NCBI GenBank assembly: GCA_963734965.1
Contig: CAVTJK010000004.1
Location: forward strand, 1,054,001 to 1,118,000
DNA length: 64,000 nt
Direction of reading: 5' to 3'
DNA from: UBA4742 sp963734965
GTDB lineage: Bacteria > Actinomycetota > Acidimicrobiia > Acidimicrobiales > Acidimicrobilacustridaceae
The position numbers were made by a program, and so were the translations under genes. This document shows positions 17,246 to 25,434 of the stretch, in pieces (the first letter of the stretch is position 1; each line of letters begins with the position of its first letter). Below the pieces are notes generated by a model. The model had not been told where the DNA came from. It searched no databases and was given only the letters and a program-made list of their open reading frames with translations.

Positions 17246-18310
17246 TCAACCCGCGCTGGCGCCTCGGGCTCGGCCGGGCATCAACGGCAGGTCGAGGTAG
17301 GTGCGGATGCCGGCCGGCGCGTCCACGACGTAGGGCACCGCGTTCACGCAATGCATGGCCGTGGCCAGGATGCCTTCGTTGTTGGCCAGGTCGGCCGTCT
17401 CGACATCGGGCGGATGCATCCCGTGGAAGCTGGCCCGCAACGGCGGATCGGCGTCGAACTCGACCTCGAAGCGCTCGCCTTCAGGACCGAAGGTCCAGGC
17501 CGGCTCGAGGTTGCGGTCCCCCATCAACCAGTTGACGCGCACGGTCATGAACGACCGGCCGTCGATCAGGCCCTCCCACGTGAAGCGCTGGGCGGCGACC
17601 ATGCCGGGTTCGATCACCCCGACCGGCGTGTCCAGAGCCACGGTCGTGGTGGCCATCTCGTGAGTCGTGCGCTTGTCGAGATCGAGGGTCACGCCCAGCG
17701 CGTCGGCCACCATGTCGATCGACTGGCAGAAGCCGTCACCGAGCAGCGAGAGCATGGGGCTGGCGGCCGCCTCGGCTGGGGTCTTGCCGAACAGCATCAC
17801 CTCACGGACGACGAACTCGGTGTCATAGGTCCGGATGTCGGAGAACTCCTCGGCGCGCACGTGGCGGATGTCGCGACAGAACGCCGACAAGAGCAGGGGG
17901 ATCTGCTCGGTGATGCCACCGGGGTTGATCCCTGAGCCGTGCAGGCTGACGCCACCCGTTCGACAAGCCGCCTCGACCGCGGCGACGTCGTGGCTCTTGA
18001 ACGGATAGACCCAGCCGACGGGTGTGACGACGTTCTTCCCCGACGTGAGCAGGGCGATCACGTCGCCGGTGTCGGGCAGCATCGGGCTGTAGACGACGCA
18101 GTCGGCGTCGAGGGCCAGGATGGCGGCCCGGTCGTTGGTGGCCGTCAGGCCGATCGGGGCGATCCCGGCCAGCTCACCGAGGTCGCGCCCCACCTTGTCG
18201 TCGCTGTACACGAAGCCGCCCACCAACTCGAGGTCTGGATGGGCCAGCACGCCCTCGATGGCGGCCCGACCGACGTTGCCGGTGGCCCATTGGATGACGC
18301 GGTACGACAC
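17246..18310 (-). CDS. Dihydrodipicolinate-reductase-like NAD(P)-binding dehydrogenase
   Basis: A 354-residue Rossmann dehydrogenase of the DapB-N-like family that includes 2,4-diaminopentanoate dehydrogenase. The cofactor loop is VIQWATGNVGRAAIEGVL near the N-terminus, followed by DADCVVYSPMLPD and GKNVVTPVGWVYPF; GSGINPGGITEQIPLLLS is a family hallmark. It is not lysine-pathway DapB. GTG 18310 has GGGGGAG immediately upstream. Actinobacteria carry many paralogues, usually near fatty-acid or sterol degradation genes; here it is divergent from an SDR gene across 114 bases, suggesting linked redox steps. Confidence 0.85.
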   Translation of the reverse strand: MSYRVIQWATGNVGRAAIEGVLAHPDLELVGGFVYSDDKVGRDLGELAGIAPIGLTATNDRAAILALDADCVVYSPMLPDTGDVIALLTSGKNVVTPVGWVYPFKSHDVAAVEAACRTGGVSLHGSGINPGGITEQIPLLLSAFCRDIRHVRAEEFSDIRTYDTEFVVREVMLFGKTPAEAAASPMLSLLGDGFCQSIDMVADALGVTLDLDKRTTHEMATTTVALDTPVGVIEPGMVAAQRFTWEGLIDGRSFMTVRVNWLMGDRNLEPAWTFGPEGERFEVEFDADPPLRASFHGMHPPDVETADLANNEGILATAMHCVNAVPYVVDAPAGIRTYLDLPLMPGRARGASAG

Positions 18311-18424
18311 GGCGCTCCCCCTCGCTTGAACCTGCTGAAAGCCTGGCGATGGCGAGCGCTGAGCATGCCACCGTCGAGGCCCGTTACGGTTCCCCCGCTG
18401 GATCGCACCAACGAAGGGGAAGCC

Positions 18425-19220
18425 ATGATCCTTGATCGATTCAAGGTGACCGACAAGGTAGCCATCGTGACCGGCGCCGGCCGCGGGGTCGGCGCCGGCA
18501 TCGCCATCGCCCTGGCCGAGGTCGGCGCCGACGTGGTCTGCGCCGCTCGGTCCGTCGACCAGCTCGAGGAGACGGCCGAGCAGATCCGGGCCAGCGGACG
18601 CCGAGCGCTGGTCGTCCCCACCGACGTCACCGACCGTCCTCAGCTCGAAGCCCTCGTCGAGGCCACCATGGCCGAGTTCGGCCGCCTCGACATCCTCGTC
18701 AACAACGCCGGTGGGTGGCCGCCCCAACCGCTGTTGCGCACCAGTGAACGGGCCTTCGAGGCGGCGTTTCGCTTCAACGTGACCTCGGCGTTCCTGCTCA
18801 CCAGGTTCGCCGTGCCCAAGATGGTCGAGTCGGGCGACGGGGGCACGATCATCAACATCTCGTCGCGCGCCGGGAGCATGGTCCAGCCTGGTTTCACCGC
18901 CTACGGCACCAGCAAGGCAGCCCTGTCGTTCATGACGCGGCAACATGGCTCCTGAGCTGGCCCCGACCATCCGCATCAACGCACTCGAGCTGGGCGGGGT
19001 CGAGACCGAGGCCCTGGCCACGGTGCTCACCGACGACTCGATCCGCCGGGAGATGGAGGACAACACCCCGCTGCGGCGCGTCGGTCAGGTCGATGACATC
19101 GCCGCGCTCGCCGTCTATCTGGCCTCGCCGGCGTCGTCGTGGGTCACCGGCAAGGTCTTCGAGATCGACGGCGGCGTCGAGCACCCGTCCTTCACCATCC
19201 CCACCCTGCCCCTGGACTAG
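18425..19220 (+). CDS. Short-chain dehydrogenase/reductase (one frameshift)
   Basis: NAD(P)-dependent oxidoreductase. It has the TGAGRGVGAGIA cofactor loop, NNAGG, INISSRAGSM with the catalytic serine, and FTAYGTSKAALSFMTRQ with Tyr and Lys. After a +1 shift near 18944 the C-terminal half continues (APELAPTIRINALELGG to WVTGKVFEIDGGVEHP), giving about 264 residues, the normal SDR length. Catalytic residues are all before the break, so the break is probably a sequence error. ATG 18425 is preceded by AAGGGGAAG. Convergent with the polymerase gene, six bases apart. Confidence 0.87.
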
Positions 19221-19226
19221 CGCCGG

Positions 19227-20279
19227 TCAGTCGGCGGCGTCGGGCTTGCGGGCCCGGCTGGGGGCGACGCGTGGTGGCTCGTTCGGCTGCTTGGGATAGA
19301 CGGGCGGCCAGGGAGCATCCATCAGGCCGTCGGCCATGTCGCGGTCCGACCACTCGAGCAGGGGTTCGATCGACTGCGGATCATCCACCATGTCAGCCCA
19401 CGGGTTGCCGCGTCGGGCGACCAGGTCGGGGACGGTCGCGATGGTGAGCTCGTCGGGATGGACGGTGGCCACCTCGTCCCACGTGATCGGCGTCGAGACC
19501 TGGGCGCCGGGGCGGGCGCGAACCGACCACGCCCCGAAGATCGTCTTGTGCGGCGCGTTCTGGTTGAAGTCGATGAACACCCGCTGGCCGCGCTCCTCCT
19601 TCCACCACGCCGCGGTCAGCAGGTCCGGACGGCGTCGCTCGAGCTCCCTCGCCAGGGCGACCGCCGCGGCGCGCACCTCATAGGAGTCCCATCGAGGTTG
19701 CAGCCGCAGATAGATGTGCAGGCCCTTGTTCCCGCTCGTCTTGGGATGCCCGACCAGACCGAGCTCGTCGAGCAGGGCCTTCACCTCGTGCGCCGCCTCA
19801 CGGATCATCTCGAACACGACGCCGGGAGTCGGATCGAGGTCGATGCGCAGCTCGTCGGCGTGGTCGATGTCGGATGCCCGCGACGGCCACACGTGGAAGC
19901 CGAGACAGCCCAGGTTGACGGCCCAGATCACGTGGGCCACGTCCTCGATGACCAGGGCTTCGGACGTCGTGCCGTTGGGCGTCGACACCGTGGCCGTCGC
20001 CAGCCAGTCGGGTCGCTTGGCCGGGACGCGCTTCTGGAAGAACGAGTTGCCGCCGGCCCCGTCCGGGAAGCGCTGCAGCAGCACGGGCCGGTCGCCCATG
20101 GCCTGCATGAGCGGCGTCTCGACCTCGAGGTAGTAGTTGACCAGGTCGAGCTTGGTGTCGCCGCGCTCGGCGAAGAAGACCTTGTCGGGACTGGTCACCT
20201 CGACGGTGTGACCGGCCACCTCGAGCACCGCGGCCTGCTGGCGCGACCCGGCGCCCTTGCCTGTCCCCTTCGCGGCCAT
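19227..20279 (-). CDS. LigD-type non-homologous end-joining polymerase domain protein
   Basis: Stand-alone 350-residue archaeo-eukaryotic-primase-type polymerase (PolDom) that fills or extends DNA ends. Landmarks are EVTSPDKVFFAERGDTKLDL, PVLLQRFPDGAGGNSFFQKR, the metal-binding LRIDLDPTPG, KTSGNKGLHIYLRL and FIDFNQNAPHKTIFGAWSVR. No nuclease or ligase domain is fused and no Ku or ligase gene is adjacent; mycobacteria have comparable free PolDom proteins. A GC-rich basic tail PPRVAPSRARKPDAAD may bind DNA. ATG 20279 gives MAAKGTGKGAG. Repeat copy 2 lies directly upstream. Confidence 0.9.
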   Translation of the reverse strand: MAAKGTGKGAGSRQQAAVLEVAGHTVEVTSPDKVFFAERGDTKLDLVNYYLEVETPLMQAMGDRPVLLQRFPDGAGGNSFFQKRVPAKRPDWLATATVSTPNGTTSEALVIEDVAHVIWAVNLGCLGFHVWPSRASDIDHADELRIDLDPTPGVVFEMIREAAHEVKALLDELGLVGHPKTSGNKGLHIYLRLQPRWDSYEVRAAAVALARELERRRPDLLTAAWWKEERGQRVFIDFNQNAPHKTIFGAWSVRARPGAQVSTPITWDEVATVHPDELTIATVPDLVARRGNPWADMVDDPQSIEPLLEWSDRDMADGLMDAPWPPVYPKQPNEPPRVAPSRARKPDAAD

Positions 20280-20312
20280 GACCAAACCGTACCGGCGTCC
20301 CCCGACCACCCT

Positions 20313-20367
20313 CGGCTTCTGGCGGCGATGAAGGGCGTGGAACGCCCTCAATCGCCGCCGAAAGCCG
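20313..20367. repeat. Dispersed palindromic repeat, copy 2
   Basis: Longest clean copy: 25-base arms with four mismatches around TGGAA, outermost CGGCTT and AAGCCG paired. Between the GH15 gene end and the polymerase gene start on the minus strand, so downstream of polymerase promoter region and upstream of neither stop; it may end or process transcripts. Confidence 0.85.
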
Positions 20368-20398
20368 GCAACCGCCCGGGCAGACGAGGCGATCGGAC

Positions 20399-22330
20399 CT
20401 ATCGGGGCGGTGGCCCCGGGATCTCGGCGGCGGCATCGGCGTAGAACTCGGCCTCGTTCTCGGAGCGCACGACGTGGGTGACGGCGTTGATCAGCGCCAG
20501 GTGGGTGAACGCTTGGGGGAAGTTGCCGAGGTGGCGACCGCTGTAGGGGTCGATCTCCTCGGCGTAGAGCTGGAGCGGGCTGGCCAACGACAGCAACTTC
20601 TCGCACAGCACCCGCGCCCGCCGATGCTCGCCGATCAGCGAGAGGGCCGACACGAGCCAGAACGAGCAGATGGTGAAGGCTCCCTCGTGACCGACGAAGC
20701 CGTCGTCGGTCTCATCGACGCGGTAGCGCAGCACGAGCCCTTCTTCGGTCAGCTCGTCGGCGATGGCCAGCACCGACGCTCGGATCCGGGGATCCTCGGG
20801 AGGCAGGAAGCCGAGCATGACCATCAGCAGGATCGACGCGTCGAGCTCGTCGGTGTCGTAGTGCTGGGTGAACACGCCACGGACGTCGACGGCGTGCTCG
20901 CAGATGTCGGCGTGGATCTCCTCGGCCGCCGTGGCCCACTCGGCCGCCAGCTTCACCTCGTCCCGCAGCTCGGCCAGCTTCGAGCCCCGATCGAGCAGCG
21001 ACCCAGCACATGACCTTGGACGAGGTGAAGTGCTTCGGCTCGCCTCGCACCTCCCACATGCCGCAGTCGGGCTCGCGCCAGTACTTGAGCGCGCACTCGA
21101 CCTGGCGGCGCAGGATCGGCCACATCCGGTCGTCGAGCCGGTCGGTCGACGTCGTGTGGATGTAGACCGATTCGAGCACCGCGCCCCACAGGTCGTTCTG
21201 GCGTTGGGCGTGGGCGGCGTTGCCGACCCGGACCGGCCGCGCTCCGTCGTATCCGGTCAGGTGATCGAGCGTGATCTCGGCGACCTGATCCTCACCGCCG
21301 ACGCCGTAGAGGATCTGCAGCTCGGGGTCGCGCTCGGCCAGGTCGGCGATGAAGTAGAAGTAGTCGTCGGCCTCCCAGTCGAGGCCCAGGCTGAACAGAC
21401 CCCAGAGCGCGAACGTCGAGTCGCGGATCCAGCTGAAGCGGTAGTCGTAGTTGCGCACGCCTCTTGGCGTCTCGGGCAGCGACGTGGTCGCCGCGGCCAC
21501 GAGTGCGCCGGTCGGCGCGAAGGTCAGCCCCTTGAGCGTGAGGGCACTGCGCTCGAGGTGGCCGCGCCACGGATGATCCGGGAAGCTGCCCCGCGCCAGC
21601 CAGTGCTGCCAGTGGTGGGCCGTCCAGACGAGCCGCTCGTAGGCCTCCTCGAACGTGTAGGGCGGTTCGTGCTCGGTCCACGAGAGGGCGCAGAAGTGCT
21701 GATCGCCCTCGCGGATGAGCGTGCGAGCGCTGGCCCGTCCGCCCTCGAAGCCGAGATAGAAGTCGGTCGTCAACCGCAGATGGAGATCGATCCCCGGCGC
21801 CGTCGCCTCGCCCTGGTGGTAGCCCCGGTCCGTGTACTCCCAGCTCGACCGGGCCCCGCCCGTAGTCAGGCTTGGGCTCGCAGTCCAACATCATCTGGAC
21901 CTCGCCGTTGACGCAGCGGATCGTGCGCAACAGGACGTGGTCGGCGTCGTAGTCGGTCGGGACGCGGCGGTGCGAGTTCGACAGCTCGTCGCCGAGGTGG
22001 TGCCACGGCCCGATCACGAGGAGGTCGCGGACGATGACCCAGCCCGTGGGCGTGTGCCAGCTCGTCTCGAGGATCATCGTCCCCGGCAGGTACCGGCGCG
22101 CCGACGGCACCTCGACACTGTCGGGGCTCAGACGGAAGCTGCCGGCATGGCGATCGAGGATGGTCGCGAACACACTGCGGTGAATCGAGCCGCGGCAGGC
22201 AGAACCATTCGATGTTGCCGCTCGGGGCGACGAGCGCGGTGGTCTCACAGTCGGAGAGGAAGCCGTAGTCCGCGATCGGGGGGAAGGGCGAACGTCGCGG
22301 GGGCGACTCGGGGTGGCCGAACGATCCCAT
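20399..22330 (-). CDS. Glycoside hydrolase family 15 protein (three frameshifts)
   Basis: GH15 enzyme of the glucoamylase/trehalase-like group, releasing glucose from alpha-glucans or trehalose. The N-terminal beta domain begins PPIADYGFLSDCETTALVAP and EWFCLPRLDS; the (alpha/alpha)6 domain has NYDYRFSWIRDSTFALWGLF, MWEVRGEPKHFTSSKVMCWV and the C-terminal HLGNFPQAFTHLALINA. The WEVRGEPKHFTSSK segment carries a conserved acid of the family. Three +1 insertions (about 20999, 21842 and 22178) split it; repaired length is about 642 residues, as expected. Start ATG 22330 is chosen; GTG 22348 is an alternative. Cytoplasmic, no signal peptide. Confidence 0.9.
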
Positions 22331-22481
22331 CTGACGATGGTCGCACACCGACGGGCCCCAACGGCCGACTACCAGCCAACCTTGCGGAAGTCCTACAGGT
22401 GGTCGCCGACGAGCAGGCCGGCGAAGCCCCGGCAGCAGTGGTGCCGCTTTCGGCGCGACTCACCTCAGTACCCTCGGCGCG

Positions 22482-23399
22482 ATGCACTTGGTGCCGCGGG
22501 CCGCCTGTCTCGTCGTCGCGCTCGCGGTCGCGTCCACCGTCGTCGGATGCAGCAGTCCCAAGACCAACGACACCTTCACGGTCGAGCACGACGTGGCCTA
22601 CGGCAGCCGCGACGGCAAGGTCCTCGTGGCCGACATCTACCGACCCGACGGTTCGCCGGGCCCCGGGGCGCGCCGGGCGGCCATCGTGATGATCCACGGC
22701 GGCTCGTGGGACCAGGGCGACAAGAGCGAGTTGGACGGGACGGCCGAGGGCTATGCCGCCGCCGGCTTCGTGGCCGTGAACATCAACTACTCGCTGCCGC
22801 CGCCGGGCCACCGCTTCCCAGCCGAGCTCGAGGACTGCGAGAAGGCGGTGAGCTGGGTCGAGGAGCACGCCGGCGACCTGGGCGTCGATCCCAGCCGCGT
22901 CGGCGCCTACGGCAGCTCGGCGGGTGGCAACCTGGCCATGATGCTCGGCGTCGAGCGCGACATCGCGACCATCCCTCATCCCGTTCGAGTGGTGGTGTCG
23001 TGGTCGGGGATCTCGGACCTCTCGAGCCTCGCGCCGCTGGACGGCAAGACGGATCCGAAGAACCCACCGGCGGGATGCATGGGCCAGACGTTCTGCATCG
23101 GCGCGCTGGCGCCCTACCTGATGACCGACTACCTCGGCTGCACCAAGGCCCAATGCCCGGAGCGCTACGCCGAAGCGTCGCCCATCACCCACGTCACGGC
23201 TGATTCCGCGCCGATGTACCTCACCGCTGCGACCGAGGACTACGTGCCGTTCGACCAGTCCGAGCGGATGGCCCGCGCCCTCAGCGACAAGAGCGTGCCC
23301 AGCAAGGCGGTGTCGATCCCCGGCAAGCGGCATGCCGAGCAGTTGCGGCCCGAGGCCCTCGACCCGAGCATCAACTGGTTCCAGAGCTACCTGCAATGA
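22482..23399 (+). CDS. Alpha/beta hydrolase lipoprotein (esterase/BD-FAE-like)
   Basis: Membrane-anchored esterase of 305 residues. A lipoprotein signal peptide ends VVGC with Cys23. The hydrolase core has VMIHGGSWDQGDKSELDG (HGG oxyanion loop), AYGSSAGGNLAMMLG with the nucleophile serine, and a late histidine in PGKRHAEQLRPEA. The HGGxW and GxSAGG pattern places it with kynurenine-formamidase/BD-FAE-like enzymes. The Cys pairs in GCMGQTFC and GCTKAQC could form disulfides outside the membrane. Its neighbour is a polysaccharide deacetylase gene 40 bases downstream, so it may act on an acylated envelope polymer (inference). Confidence 0.87.
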   Translation: MHLVPRAACLVVALAVASTVVGCSSPKTNDTFTVEHDVAYGSRDGKVLVADIYRPDGSPGPGARRAAIVMIHGGSWDQGDKSELDGTAEGYAAAGFVAVNINYSLPPPGHRFPAELEDCEKAVSWVEEHAGDLGVDPSRVGAYGSSAGGNLAMMLGVERDIATIPHPVRVVVSWSGISDLSSLAPLDGKTDPKNPPAGCMGQTFCIGALAPYLMTDYLGCTKAQCPERYAEASPITHVTADSAPMYLTAATEDYVPFDQSERMARALSDKSVPSKAVSIPGKRHAEQLRPEALDPSINWFQSYLQ

Positions 23400-23439
23400 G
23401 CCGACCGGCGCGCCTACTGCGGCCGGTTAGGTTACGGCG

Positions 23440-24375
23440 ATGAGCCGATGGGCCGAGGTGAGCACGGCGGTCTTGGGCTCGTCATACGTGTCGACAATGG
23501 CGCGCTCGATGACCCGTCGCCAGCTGCGCGTGCTCGCCTATCACGGGGTCGACGATCCGCTGTCGTTCGACCGCCAGATGGCGCACCTCGTCGCCGCGTA
23601 CCAGCCCGTCGACGCCGCCACGGTGCGCGCCGCGGTGTCCGGTGGGGCCGCCCTGCCGGACCGAGCCGTGTGGGTCACCTTCGACGACGGCCGGCCCGAT
23701 GTCGTCGACCAGGCCCTGCCCGTGCTCACCCGCTACGGGGTGCCGGCGACCCTGTTCGTGGTCGCCGGGCTCGTCGACTCGACCGAGCCGTTCTGGTGGG
23801 AGGTCATCGACCAGGCCATCGCGACAGGGGTGGTCAGCGACGGTACGACCCTCGCTCGCCTCAAGCGCACCGGTGACGAGGAGCGCAGGACCGAGGTCGC
23901 CGAGTTGAGGCAGAATGTCGAAGCCGTCGACGGCGAGCTGCGCACGCGACAGCTGACGACCGACGATCTCCGCACCTGGCTCGACGCCGGTCAGGACGTC
24001 GGGAACCACTCCTGGGACCATCCGTGCCTCGACCGATGCTCGCCCGACGCCCAAGGCGAGCAGATCCGACGCGCCCACGACCGTCTGCACGAGCTGACGG
24101 GCCGTCCTCCCGATCTGTTCGCTTACCCGAACGGCAACTTCTCACCGCCGGTCGACGCCGAGCTGCGCCGACTCGGCTACGAGCTGGGTTTGTTGTTCGA
24201 CCACCGGCTGGCCGATGTCGGCGCCGACCCGTTGCGCATGTCACGGCTGCGCATCGACTCGCAGGCCGATCTGTCGCGCTTTCGCGCCATCGTGTCCGGC
24301 AGCCACTCGACGCTGTATCGCTCACAGCAGCAGGTCTCTCGGGTCGTGCGCCGTCCGGTGCGCGAGACGAGGTGA
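23440..24375 (+). CDS. Polysaccharide deacetylase (CE4, NodB homology)
   Basis: Metal-dependent deacetylase removing N- or O-acetyl groups from a polysaccharide or peptidoglycan. The NodB motif 1 is WVTFDDGRPD (catalytic base Asp and metal Asp), preceded by VLAYHGVDDP; motif 2 is VGNHSWDHPCL with the metal histidines; RPPDLFAYPNGNFS is motif 3. The 311-residue protein has no signal peptide, so it probably acts in the cytoplasm or at the inner face. The next gene, three bases downstream, encodes an acetyltransferase-like protein: likely one operon for exopolysaccharide or lipid-sugar modification. Confidence 0.88.
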   Translation: MSRWAEVSTAVLGSSYVSTMARSMTRRQLRVLAYHGVDDPLSFDRQMAHLVAAYQPVDAATVRAAVSGGAALPDRAVWVTFDDGRPDVVDQALPVLTRYGVPATLFVVAGLVDSTEPFWWEVIDQAIATGVVSDGTTLARLKRTGDEERRTEVAELRQNVEAVDGELRTRQLTTDDLRTWLDAGQDVGNHSWDHPCLDRCSPDAQGEQIRRAHDRLHELTGRPPDLFAYPNGNFSPPVDAELRRLGYELGLLFDHRLADVGADPLRMSRLRIDSQADLSRFRAIVSGSHSTLYRSQQQVSRVVRRPVRETR

Positions 24376-24378
24376 CCT

Positions 24379-25287
24379 GTGTCCACCCTTCCCGCCGGGA
24401 TCGATCTGGCGCCGCTCGACTCGATCTCGGAAGCTGAACAGGTTGCGCTGCTCGGCGCCTGCTTCGGCCTCTCGGTCGATCCGCAGCGCTATCACTGGAA
24501 GAACGTCGACGGGGTCTGGGGCTCGTCGCATGGGGTGGTCGCTGTCGACTCGGCCGGCCCGGCGGCCATCCTGCTGTGCCTCCCGTGGCGAGTGCACGCG
24601 GGTGGCACCCACACCGTCAGCCGGATCGTCGACGGGGGGACGCTCGAGCGCGCGCGCCGTCGCGGCCTGTTCCAAGCCATGGTCACCAAGTGGGTCGACG
24701 AGCAGCGGGCGGCCGGGCGGCCCTTGGCCTTTGGCGTCGCCAACGACGCGTCGGCGGCGGGATGCGCCAAGGCGGGGGCCGATGTCGTCGCCGTCGGCCA
24801 CGCCTACTCGCTGGCCGTCCCCGCCGGACTCCGGGCGGCGCGCCTGACCATGACGTCGGTGGCCGAGGCCGGGTCGACCTACCCGCCCGCGGCTGACGCC
24901 ACGGCCGTCTCGACAGCGTGGACGCCAGAGGCGCTGGTCTGGCGGTTCGACCCCCGGTCCGGCTACGAGTACCGAGCGGCCGTCCTCGACGAGGCCGACT
25001 CGCCGACCGCCATCGTCTATCGAGTCGAAACCAAGCGACCGGCGCGGGTGCTGGTCCGCGTGCTCGGCTGGGGAACCGAGCGCGCTCAGGCTCAGCTCCT
25101 GGCATCGGTGGCTCGAAGCGAACGAACCCCCGTCGTCCTGGACGTCGCGGCCCGCACCCGACCGCCTCGAATCAACCGCGGCCGGTCCTGGCTGTGCACC
25201 TGGGCCCTCGATGGCGCGGGTGACGCTCCCCCATCCGATCCCGATTCGTGGTCTCCCACCCTCGCCGACCTCGAGGCGGTGATCTGA
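24379..25287 (+). CDS. GNAT-fold acetyltransferase-like protein, coupled to the deacetylase
   Basis: A 302-residue two-lobed protein. The N-terminal lobe resembles GNAT proteins found next to polysaccharide deacetylases: GVVAVDSAGPAAILLCLPWR, then RIVDGGTLERARRRGLFQAM (acyl-CoA loop-like) and FGVANDASAAGCAKAGADVV. The C-terminal lobe (ALVWRFDPRSGYEYRAAVLD and AIVYRVETKRPARVLVRVLG) matches the second domain of such proteins. GTG 24379 starts three bases after the deacetylase stop, with no independent promoter space. Probable role: acetylating a sugar in the same pathway. Acetyl donor not shown by motif, so moderate confidence. Confidence 0.68.
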   Translation: MSTLPAGIDLAPLDSISEAEQVALLGACFGLSVDPQRYHWKNVDGVWGSSHGVVAVDSAGPAAILLCLPWRVHAGGTHTVSRIVDGGTLERARRRGLFQAMVTKWVDEQRAAGRPLAFGVANDASAAGCAKAGADVVAVGHAYSLAVPAGLRAARLTMTSVAEAGSTYPPAADATAVSTAWTPEALVWRFDPRSGYEYRAAVLDEADSPTAIVYRVETKRPARVLVRVLGWGTERAQAQLLASVARSERTPVVLDVAARTRPPRINRGRSWLCTWALDGAGDAPPSDPDSWSPTLADLEAVI

Positions 25288-25434
25288 CCCGGTCCCTTCG
25301 TCCATCCCCATCGACGGACCGAGGCCGCCTCGGTACCCTCTTGGGGACAAGCGTGCATTCGGTCGTCCACCGGTGCAGCTGGGGGACCTGGGCATGTCGG
25401 CGGCGCGCGGCGACTCACTTGGGAGGTTCGCGCC

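Noticed and set aside
25288..25434. Possible cyclic-di-GMP riboswitch before the HAF-repeat gene
   Set aside because: A few GC-rich segments recall GEMM elements, but the conserved core bases and paired stems are not there.
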